From Sphingobacteriales bacterium (GTDB taxonomy: Bacteria > Bacteroidota > Bacteroidia > Sphingobacteriales > Sphingobacteriaceae), in the NCBI GenBank assembly GCA_025353765.1, contig JANXOD010000035.1, positions 124,001 to 188,000 on the forward strand: a stretch of DNA of 64,000 bases. Reading direction: 5' to 3'. Numbering within the stretch: position 1 is the first letter of the stretch; each line of letters opens with the position of its first letter. The position numbers were made by a program, and so were the translations under genes. The notes below the pieces were generated by a model. The model saw only the letters and a program-made list of their open reading frames with translations, was not told the origin of the DNA and made no database searches. This document shows, in pieces, positions 27,910-37,429 of the stretch.

Positions 27910-29044
27910 CTATTTAATTGTAGGGGCAGGATATGCAGGAAGCGTATTGGCAGAAAGATTAGCGCAAGTTGCAAATAAAAAAGTATTAATTATAGATAAA
28001 CGAAATCATATAGCAGGCAATGCTTATGATTATTACAATGAAGACGGCATATTAATACATAAATATGGCCCTCATATTTTTCATACAAATAGTAAAGATG
28101 TTTTTGATTACCTATCAAAATTTACAGAATGGCATTACTATCAGCATAAAGTACTGGCCAGTGTTGACGGGCAAATGGTTCCCATCCCCATCAATCTCAA
28201 TACGATAAACGCTCTTTATGGATTAAGTTTAAACAGTAATGAAGTAGAAGATTTTTTTGCCTCTAAGGCAGAAGATGTAAAACAAATTGCTACATCAGAA
28301 GATGTAGTAGTAAGCAAGGTAGGGCGAGAGCTTTATGAAAAGTTTTTTAAAGGGTACACCAAGAAACAGTGGGAGTTGGATCCATCAGAACTGGATGCTT
28401 CTGTAACTGCACGTGTGCCTACGCGAACTAATAAGGATGATCGGTACTTTACTGATACTTACCAGGCTATGCCTCTTTATGGTTACACCAAAATGTTTGA
28501 AAAAATGCTCGATCATCCCAACATAAAAATAATGCTGAATACCGATTACCAGGATATTATTGATGAAATAAGATATAAAAAATTAATTTTTACCGGGCCG
28601 GTTGATGAATATTTTAACTATTGCTACGGCAAACTACCTTACCGTTCATTAGAGTTTAAGTTTGAAACCATTGACAGAGACCAATTTCAGCAAGCAGGTA
28701 CCATAAACTACCCTAATGATTACGCATTTACCCGTATTACCGAATTTAAACACTTAACAGGGCAAAAGCATCCTAAAACATCATTAGTTTATGAATATCC
28801 AAAGGCAGAAGGCGATCCGTATTATCCTATTCCAAAAATGGAAAATACATTACTGTATAAAAAGTATCAAGCTTTAGCCGATCAATTAACAAATACTTAT
28901 TTCGTAGGCAGATTAGCAACTTATAAGTATTATAATATGGATCAGGTAGTAGCTCAGGCCTTAACTACTTTCAAGAAAATTCTTACCCAGGAAACCACAA
29001 AACCATCTACCAATGGAAAGCAAATACTTAAGTCCAAAAATTGA
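27902..29044 (+). CDS. glf: UDP-galactopyranose mutase
   Basis: A 380-residue flavoenzyme that interconverts UDP-galactopyranose and UDP-galactofuranose. The FAD-binding start YLIVGAGYAGSVLAERL, the HIAGNAYDYYNEDGI segment, YGPHIFHTN, KGYTKKQW and the C-terminal YKYYNMDQVVAQAL are diagnostic. Overlaps its upstream neighbour by 8 bp and its downstream neighbour by 32 bp, so the three genes are translated as a unit. Galactofuranose would be expected in a surface glycan. Confidence 0.96.
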   Translation: MFDYLIVGAGYAGSVLAERLAQVANKKVLIIDKRNHIAGNAYDYYNEDGILIHKYGPHIFHTNSKDVFDYLSKFTEWHYYQHKVLASVDGQMVPIPINLNTINALYGLSLNSNEVEDFFASKAEDVKQIATSEDVVVSKVGRELYEKFFKGYTKKQWELDPSELDASVTARVPTRTNKDDRYFTDTYQAMPLYGYTKMFEKMLDHPNIKIMLNTDYQDIIDEIRYKKLIFTGPVDEYFNYCYGKLPYRSLEFKFETIDRDQFQQAGTINYPNDYAFTRITEFKHLTGQKHPKTSLVYEYPKAEGDPYYPIPKMENTLLYKKYQALADQLTNTYFVGRLATYKYYNMDQVVAQALTTFKKILTQETTKPSTNGKQILKSKN

Positions 29045-31190
29045 GATATGGGGAGGAATTGAATGTACTATAAACAGAGTCCTTGATATCTATTTTGATC
29101 AGCTTCATTATTCAGGTCATTATGAAAGAGATGAGGATATTGAATTTTTTGCCGAGTTAGGAATTAAAAAAATGAGATACCCCATTTTATGGGAAAAACA
29201 TGAACCTGAACTTAATACTTCGATTGACTGGGATAAAACAGAAAAGAAATTAAACAGGCTTAAGGAGTTAGGAATTGAACCTATAGCAGGCTTAGTACAT
29301 CATGGCAGCGGACCAAAATTTGCTAATATTTTTGATGAGAAATTTCCACAAGCTTTGGCAAATTATGCTGCTAAAGTAGCCGAAAAATTTCCATGGATTG
29401 AATATTATACTCCAATAAATGAACCCTTAACAACAGCCCGCTTTTGTGGTCTTTACGGGATCTGGCATCCTCATAAAAAAGATGATAAAAGCTTTGCAAA
29501 AATATTGGTTAATGAATGCAAAGCTACTGTATTATCTATGAAAGCCATCTGCAAAGTAAATCCGAATGCAAAGCTGATACAAACCGAAGATTTAGGGAAA
29601 ACCCATAGTACTGTCCTGATGCAATACCAGGCAGATTTTGAAAATCAGCGTCGATGGTTGGCATTTAATCTGCTTTGCGGCAAAGTAACTCCTGTTCATC
29701 CCATGTGGCAGTATTTGATTTGGGCAGGTATAGATAAGGAGGAACTACTTTTTTTTATTGATCATACTTGTAAACCCTTTATAATCGGCTTTAATCATTA
29801 CCTCACTTCAGAACGGTATTTAGATGAAAATATAGAGAGCTATCCACTCCATACTCATGGAAATAATTGTCAACATAGTTATGCGGATGTAGAGGCTATA
29901 CGTGTCGATTTTGAAGGAGTTTGTGGTATTGAAGGTCTGATAAAAGAAGCATGGGATTATTTTAAATTACCTATAGCTATTACAGAAGTCCAACTACATT
30001 GTACACGGGAAGAACAATTGAGATGGTTTAGCACTGTTTGGAAATCTGCTCATAAGCTGGTAGAAGATGGCATTCCTATTAAAGCAATAACCACCTGGGC
30101 TATGCTGGGATCTTATGGCTGGAATAATCTTTTAATCCACGATAAAGGGGATTACGAGTCTGGGGTTTTTGACGTTCGATCGGGGAGTCCCCGAGCTACC
30201 GCACTTACAAAAATGATTAAAGCTTATGCTGCTAATGAAAACTATCATCATCCTGTTCTCAACAATGAAGGTTGGTGGTTAAGAGATAGCAGAATTATAT
30301 ACCCTTCCAGAAAGAAAATTGAAGAATATAATTTAAAACCGATGTCGCCGCTTCTAATAACCGGCAGAACTGGTACGCTTGGAAGTGCATTTTCTAAAAT
30401 TTGCACTTCCCGTGGCATCACCCATTTATTATTAGGCCGGCAGGATTTGAATATAACAGATCCGGCACAGATTGAGCATCTAATCTTAGAAACTAAACCG
30501 TGGGCCATAGTAAACACTGCCGGGTTTGTAAAGGTTGATGAAGCAGAAAATGAAGCAATAAATTGCTTTATGGTTAATGCTATAGGGCCCGAAAATTTAG
30601 CTCTCATTTGCCGGAAACATAACGTCAGGCTACTTACGTTTTCTTCTGATCTGGTTTTTAATGGTGAAAAAACAGAACCTTATTCAGAAAGGGATAAAGT
30701 ATCCCCATTAAATATTTACGGGCATAGCAAAGCAATAGCCGAACAAATTGTTTTAAAAACTGATCCTTCAGCTTTAATTATACGAACAAGTGCATTTTTT
30801 GGTCCTTGGGATGCTTATAACTTTGCAACTCATGTTCTTTTTAAGGCACAAAATAATCAGGAGTTTAAAGCTGCAAATGATATTTTTATCTCACCAACTT
30901 ATTTGCCAGATCTGGTAAATACAAGTTTAGATCTCCTGCTGGATCAGGAATGTGGGGTTTGGCATTTAGCGAATAAGGGTGAATTAAGTTGGGCAGAGTT
31001 TGCGTATAAAGTAGTTAATCGTGGAGGATATAATGCAAATTTAATTATTCCTTCACCGCTTAAAGAAATTGGTTTTAAAGCGACGCGACCCCGTTACAGC
31101 GTTTTAAAAAGTGAACATGGCTTATTACTGCCTTCTTTAGATGATGCTTTGAGTAGATATTTTTCAGAACAGGAATTATTGAAATTATAA
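29013..31190 (+). CDS. Fusion of a GH1-like glycosidase and an RmlD-like sugar-nucleotide reductase
   Basis: A 725-residue two-domain protein. Residues ~10-430 are a family 1 glycoside hydrolase barrel with the acid/base Glu137 in TPINEP and a candidate nucleophile Glu325 in AITEVQ (usual form ITENG), plus GFNHYLTSERY. Residues 444-725 are a short-chain reductase of the dTDP-4-dehydrorhamnose reductase type: nucleotide loop GRTGTLG near 450, SSDLVFNGEKTEPYSE, and the catalytic YGHSK with Tyr569 and Lys573. No signal peptide, so the glycosidase acts in the cytosol. It starts inside the glf gene (32-bp overlap). Seen: both domains in one frame. Inferred: it makes or edits a precursor used by the neighbouring glycosyltransferase. 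Confidence 0.87.
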   Translation: MESKYLSPKIEIWGGIECTINRVLDIYFDQLHYSGHYERDEDIEFFAELGIKKMRYPILWEKHEPELNTSIDWDKTEKKLNRLKELGIEPIAGLVHHGSGPKFANIFDEKFPQALANYAAKVAEKFPWIEYYTPINEPLTTARFCGLYGIWHPHKKDDKSFAKILVNECKATVLSMKAICKVNPNAKLIQTEDLGKTHSTVLMQYQADFENQRRWLAFNLLCGKVTPVHPMWQYLIWAGIDKEELLFFIDHTCKPFIIGFNHYLTSERYLDENIESYPLHTHGNNCQHSYADVEAIRVDFEGVCGIEGLIKEAWDYFKLPIAITEVQLHCTREEQLRWFSTVWKSAHKLVEDGIPIKAITTWAMLGSYGWNNLLIHDKGDYESGVFDVRSGSPRATALTKMIKAYAANENYHHPVLNNEGWWLRDSRIIYPSRKKIEEYNLKPMSPLLITGRTGTLGSAFSKICTSRGITHLLLGRQDLNITDPAQIEHLILETKPWAIVNTAGFVKVDEAENEAINCFMVNAIGPENLALICRKHNVRLLTFSSDLVFNGEKTEPYSERDKVSPLNIYGHSKAIAEQIVLKTDPSALIIRTSAFFGPWDAYNFATHVLFKAQNNQEFKAANDIFISPTYLPDLVNTSLDLLLDQECGVWHLANKGELSWAEFAYKVVNRGGYNANLIIPSPLKEIGFKATRPRYSVLKSEHGLLLPSLDDALSRYFSEQELLKL

Positions 31191-31388
31191 ATAGAGTTTT
31201 AGTAATAATTTAATTTAGTTTCTGCTCCTAACAAAATTTAACAACCTCTCTCAAAATCCTTACCTATATTGCGATCAATCTAAAAACAGGTTATTAATAA
31301 TTTTTTCTATGCATAATATTTCACAATGGCTGAAATATCCAAATAAACCGTACTAAACCTTTTATAGTTTGCTTAGTCACACCTAATA

Positions 31389-32198
31389 ATGAAATATAAA
31401 TTTCTAATACTTCCTCTATTTTTATCAGTACTAGTGCAATCTAAAGTTGCTTTCTCTCAAAAAAAGAAAGAAGATAGTACAAATATTTGGGCAAATAATT
31501 CAATAAAAATTGATGGAAAGCTAAATGACTGGAATGATAGCTTAATGCTGTATAATGATGATACCAAGTTCTATTATGCTATCTCTAATAACGATGAAAA
31601 CATTTATTTAGCCATAAAGGGCCTTAATACTGCTGATATTTCCAGAATATTTGCTGGAGGAATAAGCTTTATGATTAATGTAGAAGGCAAAAAGAAACCA
31701 GGGCCTAAAGTAACTTTTCCTATTATTGACAGAAAGGGAATGAAAAAGGGAAAAGATTCACAAAATAAGGAAAAACCTTCAGTAGATATAAAAGAAGTAA
31801 GAAAGCAAATGCTTTCTCAAATAAAAGAAATAAAAGTAGAGGGCTTTAAAAGTATTATTGATGGTAGTATATCTTTATATAATACGTACGGCATACAGGT
31901 AGCTGTAACATTTGATGATAACGATAACCTGATCTACGAAGTTGCTATACCCCTAAATTTGCTAAATGTAACTATAGAGAACTCTCCTCTATTAGCTTAT
32001 AATATAAAAATTAATGGATTGGTACGTCCCCAAATGCCAGGAGGCCAAAAACCGGGTGAAAGGAGTAATATACAAGGTCGCTCAGGATATGATGGGTTTA
32101 GGGATGCTTCCAATCGGCCAGATAATAATATAGAAACAAGCAAATTGTTTTCATCGACTGATTTCTGGATAAAATCCTGCCTGGCACAAAAGCAATAA
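31389..32198 (+). CDS. Secreted protein with CBM9-like domain
   Basis: A 269-residue exported protein (signal peptide ending AFSQ near residue 24). Residues ~35-80 (IKIDGKLNDWNDSLMLYNDDTK) match the start of CBM9/DOMON-like carbohydrate-binding beta-sandwiches. The central part is lysine-rich, and a late stretch (MPGGQKPGERSNIQGRSGYDG) looks disordered. It is 14 bp upstream of a TonB-type receptor gene and probably shares its operon, which suggests a role at the outer membrane. Confidence 0.65.
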   Translation: MKYKFLILPLFLSVLVQSKVAFSQKKKEDSTNIWANNSIKIDGKLNDWNDSLMLYNDDTKFYYAISNNDENIYLAIKGLNTADISRIFAGGISFMINVEGKKKPGPKVTFPIIDRKGMKKGKDSQNKEKPSVDIKEVRKQMLSQIKEIKVEGFKSIIDGSISLYNTYGIQVAVTFDDNDNLIYEVAIPLNLLNVTIENSPLLAYNIKINGLVRPQMPGGQKPGERSNIQGRSGYDGFRDASNRPDNNIETSKLFSSTDFWIKSCLAQKQ

Positions 32199-32212
32199 CG
32201 TTTTAATTTAAC

Positions 32213-35011
32213 ATGAAAAAAGTCTTATTAATATTGTTGGCCATTAGTTTTAATTACACCGCTTTTGCACAAATCAATAGAGAGGTAAGTGGAGTTGTGA
32301 GAGATTCTACAGGGGAAAGTGTTATCGCTGCAACGATAAAACTAATTATTGCAAAAGATACTATTTTTACGCGGACAGATATTGATGGAGCATTTACTTT
32401 TAAAGCTGTAAAATCATCGACCTTCCTATTAACGATTTCTAATTTAGGCTATCAAACTTTAAATAAACGCTATTTGTATAACGATGATTCTTCGCCACTT
32501 AAACTTGATCCCATTACTTTAAAATCTCAGAATAGATTGCTGAATGAAGTGGTTATTTCTGGTATACCTGCGGTAACTATAAAAGAAGATACGGTTGAGT
32601 ATCGTGCATCTGACTATAAACTAAGAGAAAATGCTCTTGCTGAAGATCTTTTAAAAAAATTACCAGGAGTTGAAGTTGACAAAGATGGGAATGTAACGGC
32701 CCATGGGAAAAGTGTTACTAAGATTAGGGTTAATGGCAAGGATTTTTTTGGAGGAGATGTAAAAACTGCAACGCAACAATTGCCCGCAGATCTTATTGAT
32801 AAAATACAAATAGTTGATGATTATGGAGATCAGGCAAATATAACCGGAATAAAAAATGGCGATCCAGATAAGGTTTTAAATATTCAAATCAGGCCCGATA
32901 AAAATAAAGGATATTTTGCCAGGGGAAGTTTAGGTGCAGGAGATAAAGAGCGCTATCAGGCTTCATTAACCGCAAATACATATAATAATGCAGAGCAAAT
33001 TTCTTTTATAGGAAATTTAAATAATACCAACAGCTCTGTTTTTAATGCTAACGGGAACGGAGGTAATACGGGTGGAGGCCAGCGTATTCAAATAAATACG
33101 GGTGGAGGCGGGCGTAATCAATCTGGAAACTCTAATGGGAATAATTCGGATGGGCTTACCAATGTAGGTTCAATAGGTTTTAATTATCGTAACGACTGGG
33201 GCAAAAAAGTAGTTTCTTACGGAACTTACAATTTCTCTAACCGTGATAATAATGTAGCAAGTAGCTCTTTAGAGCAAAATAACTCTTTAAATAAAACTGA
33301 TAACAGCATTACCAATACGTTGAATAATAATCACAGGTTAAATTGGAATATAGAATATCGTCCGGACACCTTGAATTATATTAAGTTTTCTCCTTCTTTT
33401 AGCTACTCAAAAACGGATGCTAATGGTATATCAAATTATAGACAGTTAATTGATTCTCAATTAAGTTCTGATGGATCTTTATCAAGTGATAACAGATCAG
33501 AAATACCTAATATTGGGAGTAATATTTTGCTAAACCACCGTTTTTCAAAACGAGGACGCAATATATCACTTAATTTATCCTTAAATAATTCTAAAAATAG
33601 CCAGAATAACGACGCTTTAAATCAGTATACAAATTATTCAAATCAGAATAGTAATGATATATATCAAAATCAACAAATAGATATCATTAACAGGAATATC
33701 AGTACAGGTGCAACATTATCATACAAGGAACCTTTAAGTAAGACTGCTAATTTAGAGTTTAACTATGCCTACAATTATACTAAATATAAAAATGAGCGGG
33801 AAACCTTTGATATTGACCAACAGGGCATTTCTACCCAAAATTCTACATTGAGTAATAATTATGATTATTCATTTACAACAAATAGAATTGGTTTAAATTA
33901 TAAGGTTACCGAGAAAAGATATAATTATTCATTAGGGGCCAGCGTACAACCTACTATTTTAGATGGGAATTCTGTTATATCCAGCATCTCAAATTCATAT
34001 CATATTATAGGATTTAATTTTATACCTGTTGCCCGCTTTGCTTATAATTTTTCGAAAACACGCTCATTTAATATCGGTTATTTTGGAAGGAGTAATGAAC
34101 CAAGTTATTCACAATTGCAGCCAATTCCTGATTTATCTAACCCTCAATATCCGGTATATGGAAATCCGGATTTGCAAGCTGAATTTAATCATACCATAAA
34201 TTTAAGATACAACAGTTTTGATTTTAATACAGGAGATGTATTATTTACCAATATTTCAGCATCAGTTGTAGAAAATAAAATAGTTTCAAACATTATTTCA
34301 AAAATGGATCCCAATTTGGGTTTAGTGCAGGAAAACAGGTTTCTTAATACCAATGGTTATTATGCCTTAAATGGTTTTTACACGTTCTCAAAACCTTTCG
34401 CTGAGAAAAAATATGTGGTTTCCTTAACTGGATCTGCTAATTATAATAATAACATTTCATTTAATAATAACCTTAAAAATACAGGCCGCAATACAGTCTT
34501 GTCACAAGGCTTAAATGTTCAGTTGAATCCCAATAAATCTTTCGAACTAAATCCAGGTATTAATTATAGCTATAATATTAATTCAAATGATCTGGTTACC
34601 AATGCGAATACGGAGGTATCGGCATGGAAATATAATTTCAATAGCAAAGTGTATTTTCTCAAAACCTGGCTAATTGGAGCAGATTTAAATAAGACTATTA
34701 ATAATGGTTACAGCAGCTCTCTGGCAATAGATCCACTTATTTTAAACACTTACTTAGAGAAGCAATTTTTCAAGAATAAAACAGGTACCTTAAGATTACA
34801 AGCCTATGATTTATTTAATCAGAATACAAGTGTTACAAATACTGTGAATGCAACTACAGCGTCTACTATTCAAAGCCAAAGTAATAAACTATCGAGGTAT
34901 TTTCTCTTAAGCTTTACCCTGCGTCTTCAAAAATTTAGCGGACAAGCACCACAAATGCAAACGCCTGGTCGTGATATGATTAATATAAAAAGAGATGGTA
35001 TGGGATTCTAA
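32213..35011 (+). CDS. TonB-dependent receptor-like outer membrane protein with carboxypeptidase-regulatory domain
   Basis: A 932-residue protein: signal peptide (ends AFAQ), a carboxypeptidase-regulatory-like beta domain at ~25-105 (REVSGVVRDSTGESVIAATIKL), then a plug-like region (LLKKLPGVEVDKDGNVTAHGKSVTKI) and a large barrel. It belongs to the bacteroidotal outer membrane beta-barrel family (OMP_b-brl type) rather than SusC, and no SusD follows. A Gly/Asn-rich loop around residues 280-310 is low complexity. The barrel body is rich in Asn and Ser. The partner 14 bp upstream is a CBM9-like secreted protein. Confidence 0.85.
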   Translation: MKKVLLILLAISFNYTAFAQINREVSGVVRDSTGESVIAATIKLIIAKDTIFTRTDIDGAFTFKAVKSSTFLLTISNLGYQTLNKRYLYNDDSSPLKLDPITLKSQNRLLNEVVISGIPAVTIKEDTVEYRASDYKLRENALAEDLLKKLPGVEVDKDGNVTAHGKSVTKIRVNGKDFFGGDVKTATQQLPADLIDKIQIVDDYGDQANITGIKNGDPDKVLNIQIRPDKNKGYFARGSLGAGDKERYQASLTANTYNNAEQISFIGNLNNTNSSVFNANGNGGNTGGGQRIQINTGGGGRNQSGNSNGNNSDGLTNVGSIGFNYRNDWGKKVVSYGTYNFSNRDNNVASSSLEQNNSLNKTDNSITNTLNNNHRLNWNIEYRPDTLNYIKFSPSFSYSKTDANGISNYRQLIDSQLSSDGSLSSDNRSEIPNIGSNILLNHRFSKRGRNISLNLSLNNSKNSQNNDALNQYTNYSNQNSNDIYQNQQIDIINRNISTGATLSYKEPLSKTANLEFNYAYNYTKYKNERETFDIDQQGISTQNSTLSNNYDYSFTTNRIGLNYKVTEKRYNYSLGASVQPTILDGNSVISSISNSYHIIGFNFIPVARFAYNFSKTRSFNIGYFGRSNEPSYSQLQPIPDLSNPQYPVYGNPDLQAEFNHTINLRYNSFDFNTGDVLFTNISASVVENKIVSNIISKMDPNLGLVQENRFLNTNGYYALNGFYTFSKPFAEKKYVVSLTGSANYNNNISFNNNLKNTGRNTVLSQGLNVQLNPNKSFELNPGINYSYNINSNDLVTNANTEVSAWKYNFNSKVYFLKTWLIGADLNKTINNGYSSSLAIDPLILNTYLEKQFFKNKTGTLRLQAYDLFNQNTSVTNTVNATTASTIQSQSNKLSRYFLLSFTLRLQKFSGQAPQMQTPGRDMINIKRDGMGF

Positions 35012-35052
35012 AAAAAATATGCTGGGATATTTTAGTAATTGAGATAAAATTT

Positions 35053-35060
35053 TATCTTTG
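35053..35060 (+). promoter_or_regulatory. Candidate -7 promoter element before a 28-codon ORF
   Basis: TATCTTTG fits TAnnTTTG and lies 24 bp before a small ATG-started frame. It supports that the small frame is transcribed independently of the receptor gene upstream. Confidence 0.45.
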
Positions 35061-35084
35061 CTCAATAACTATTATAAAATCATT

Positions 35085-35171
35085 ATGGAAAAGAAATACT
35101 TATATTTTTTTGTTGTTTTTATTGTATTTTTTGTTGTTATTATTCAAATTGTAGAAAAATTAAGTATTTAA
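35085..35171 (+). CDS. Putative 28-residue single-span membrane peptide
   Basis: An ATG-to-TAA frame encoding Met-Glu-Lys-Lys-Tyr followed by about 18 strongly hydrophobic residues (Phe, Val, Ile) and a charged tail (VEKLSI). This is the composition of a tiny membrane peptide. A -7 promoter box lies 24 bp upstream. There is no homology I can name; a chance frame in AT-rich DNA also gives Phe/Ile/Val runs, so confidence is limited. Confidence 0.35.
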   Translation: MEKKYLYFFVVFIVFFVVIIQIVEKLSI

Positions 35172-35219
35172 TTAGTGCTTCACTAATACTTTTACATACA
35201 ATACAAGTATACGCACTAA

Positions 35220-36236
35220 CTATTTAAAAGTTACAATAACAGTAATTTGAGTTGCTATGCCCGAAGAATCTGCCTTCCAGCTAGGGCCGTCTTTAATTAA
35301 ACGTATAGCTTCTGCGTTGTAAGCATCACTAAGTCCTTTTATAATATAAAAACTAGTTAGTTTTCCATCCTGGTTTACCCAAAATGATAATTTTACTTTC
35401 CCTTTTACTATTGGTTGATCTTTCAACTGATGTGTATTTTGCTCTAAATATTGCTTATAAGAACTCCAACCAGTAGTTGGTTGAGCAGGTGTAGATTTTG
35501 ATTTTGAAAATACACCTGTTGTTTCAGCAATTCCTGAAAGCTTCTTAAAATCACTAGTAGTTAATGAGCCAGTTACCGGATCCTCTGGCTTAGCTTTAAT
35601 TTCTGTGGAAGATGCTGTTAAGGGCTCTTTTTTTGCATCCTCAAGATCAGCTATCTTGTTCTTCAAACCAAAAGCAGCATCTTTTGCACTAACTGAAGCC
35701 AATTGATTCTTTTTTAAATTTTCAGAGGTAGCAGGTTTATCAGCAAGAGTTACACTTGGTTTAACTGTTGGGGGTAGATTAGCAACAAGAGCGTCCTTTT
35801 TCAAAGAACTGTTTTCCTTTGGAGAAGGATTTACAGGTTGATTTAGATTAGCTTTTAAAGTATCTGCAGGTGTTAAATTAGTTTCAACCTGTTTAATATT
35901 TGAGGCAAGTTTAGTATCCTGTTTTTGACTATGCATCCAGAATAGGATACCTGCACTTATAAACATAACAGCTGCAGCGGCAGCTACGCTTAACCGTTTC
36001 CAAGTAAGGTCAAAAACTTTTTTGTTTTCCTGTAAATGAACAATTAGCTCCTGTAATTGCCGCTGTAAAATACTTAAATTATGTTGTGGATCTGCTGTAT
36101 TTTCATATCCTTCTAATGCTTCAAAAAGAAATGGATCATCCATTGCCCGCTTCTCCAGCTCATGCATCAGTTTAGGATCCAGCTTACCTTCAATGTATTG
36201 CTGGATTGTTAAGCTATCAGGATAATTAATCTTCAC
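35220..36236 (-). CDS. Anti-sigma-like membrane protein with TonB-type C-terminal domain
   Basis: A 338-residue protein: an N-terminal cytosolic zinc-free anti-sigma-like region (TIQQYIEGKLDPKLMHELEKRAMDDPFLFEALEGYE), one transmembrane helix near residues 82-102, a long Lys/Ala/Pro/Ser-rich periplasmic linker, and a C-terminal TonB-like fold (GKVKLSFWVNQDGKLTSFYIIKG). It overlaps the sigma gene upstream by 11 bp. Most likely it holds the ECF sigma factor at the membrane and senses a periplasmic signal with its C-terminal domain. Confidence 0.8.
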   Translation of the reverse strand: MKINYPDSLTIQQYIEGKLDPKLMHELEKRAMDDPFLFEALEGYENTADPQHNLSILQRQLQELIVHLQENKKVFDLTWKRLSVAAAAAVMFISAGILFWMHSQKQDTKLASNIKQVETNLTPADTLKANLNQPVNPSPKENSSLKKDALVANLPPTVKPSVTLADKPATSENLKKNQLASVSAKDAAFGLKNKIADLEDAKKEPLTASSTEIKAKPEDPVTGSLTTSDFKKLSGIAETTGVFSKSKSTPAQPTTGWSSYKQYLEQNTHQLKDQPIVKGKVKLSFWVNQDGKLTSFYIIKGLSDAYNAEAIRLIKDGPSWKADSSGIATQITVIVTFK

Positions 36237-36804
36237 CGTTTTTTTCTATGCAAATTTTCAGATTACGTTTGCCGTTCTGAATATAACTCTTCACTTTATT
36301 TAAATCATATCCGGTAATACCAGATACCTCTTTGTAACATTTTTGCTCAAGATAAAAAAGAGAAATCGTATCTTTTTGTTCCGGAGGCAGCTTTTCTACG
36401 CATTTTTCCATCATACTAAGCTTTCGCTCACGTACATCATCAACATCCAGATGCACAAAAGCATTGGTTTCCATAAAATTATCATCGATAGGAACAAATT
36501 CCTTCTTTGAAGATGAACGTAGTTCCATTAAACAATAATTTCTTGCTAATGTATACAGCCAGCTTTTAAAATTTGTTACTTCATGCACTCTCAATTTATC
36601 AATCAATTGTTCAAAGATCTGCATTACGGCATCTTTGCTTTTCTCTTCATCTTTAAGATACTTCAGACAGAGACCATAAACCAGTGACATATAATGTTCA
36701 TACAATTTCCCAAGCACCTCTAAATCTCCCTTACGGTGATACTCACGGAGCATGGAAAGCTCGTTAAAATCAGATTTAAAAGAGTTGTTTTTGATGAATT
36801 TCAA
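36226..36804 (-). CDS. ECF-type RNA polymerase sigma factor
   Basis: A 192-residue sigma-70-family factor. Region 2 is visible as LYEHYMSLVYGLCLKYLKDEEKSKDAVMQIF and SWLYTLARNYCLMELR; region 4 as LPPEQKDTISLFYLEQKCYKEVSGITGYDLNKVKSYIQNGKRNL. It overlaps the anti-sigma-like gene. The pair is divergent from a carboxypeptidase-regulatory/VWA gene pair (36903, 37430), a likely target or functional partner. Confidence 0.93.
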   Translation of the reverse strand: MKFIKNNSFKSDFNELSMLREYHRKGDLEVLGKLYEHYMSLVYGLCLKYLKDEEKSKDAVMQIFEQLIDKLRVHEVTNFKSWLYTLARNYCLMELRSSSKKEFVPIDDNFMETNAFVHLDVDDVRERKLSMMEKCVEKLPPEQKDTISLFYLEQKCYKEVSGITGYDLNKVKSYIQNGKRNLKICIEKNGED

Positions 36805-36902
36805 TTTATTAAATGTTTTTCAGCTCAAGTATAAAAAATATTTAGCAGATTTTATGGAAAGTTATGCAATTGCCCATCTCATCATAACAACAAATGTATG
36901 TT

Positions 36903-37361
36903 ATGAAGATTTTTACTATTTGCTTTTTGTTATTTACTTCCAAGTTTACTTATGCATTTACTTCTAATAAAACGAGAACCATTACCGGAACAGTAAGAGC
37001 AAGAGAAACGAATATCCCTTTAGCCAAAGTAATAGTTACTGTGAAAGGAACATTTATTGGAGTCCAAACAGATAAGGGTGGGAATTATAAAATTAAAGTA
37101 CCCAACGGATATAAAACATTAGTATTTAAATGTAAAGGATATAAATCCCAGCAGGTAAAAATAAAAACAGGTTTAGAAGACGTTTTAAATATTGAATTAA
37201 TGACTGAAGTAACCAATGAAATAGCTATAACAAATCCAAAGTCATTCGTTAAATTACAAAAACCCTATTCTATAAATTCTAAAGCTATATTCATTTCAGG
37301 GAGATATTATGTGAATGAATGGCAAAAAATTCGCGAACTGGTTGGAAAAATAAACTTATGA
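36903..37361 (+). CDS. Short exported carboxypeptidase-regulatory-like protein
   Basis: About 152 residues when started at the ATG at 36903; an ATG three codons earlier is less suitable because the later one matches the start of the next gene. Signal peptide to about residue 19, then a beta-sandwich carboxypeptidase-regulatory-like domain (RTITGTVRARETNIPLAKVIVTVKG). It is clearly similar to the N-terminal domain of the following VWA protein, and ends with ~45 residues of unrelated sequence, so it is either a truncated duplicate of that gene or a separate secreted partner. Neighbouring and co-oriented. Confidence 0.7.
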   Translation: MKIFTICFLLFTSKFTYAFTSNKTRTITGTVRARETNIPLAKVIVTVKGTFIGVQTDKGGNYKIKVPNGYKTLVFKCKGYKSQQVKIKTGLEDVLNIELMTEVTNEIAITNPKSFVKLQKPYSINSKAIFISGRYYVNEWQKIRELVGKINL

Positions 37362-37429
37362 AGCCACATGAAAATAGAAATGAATAAGTTATATAATTGT
37401 TTATTCACAATAACAACAAATCAAACATT

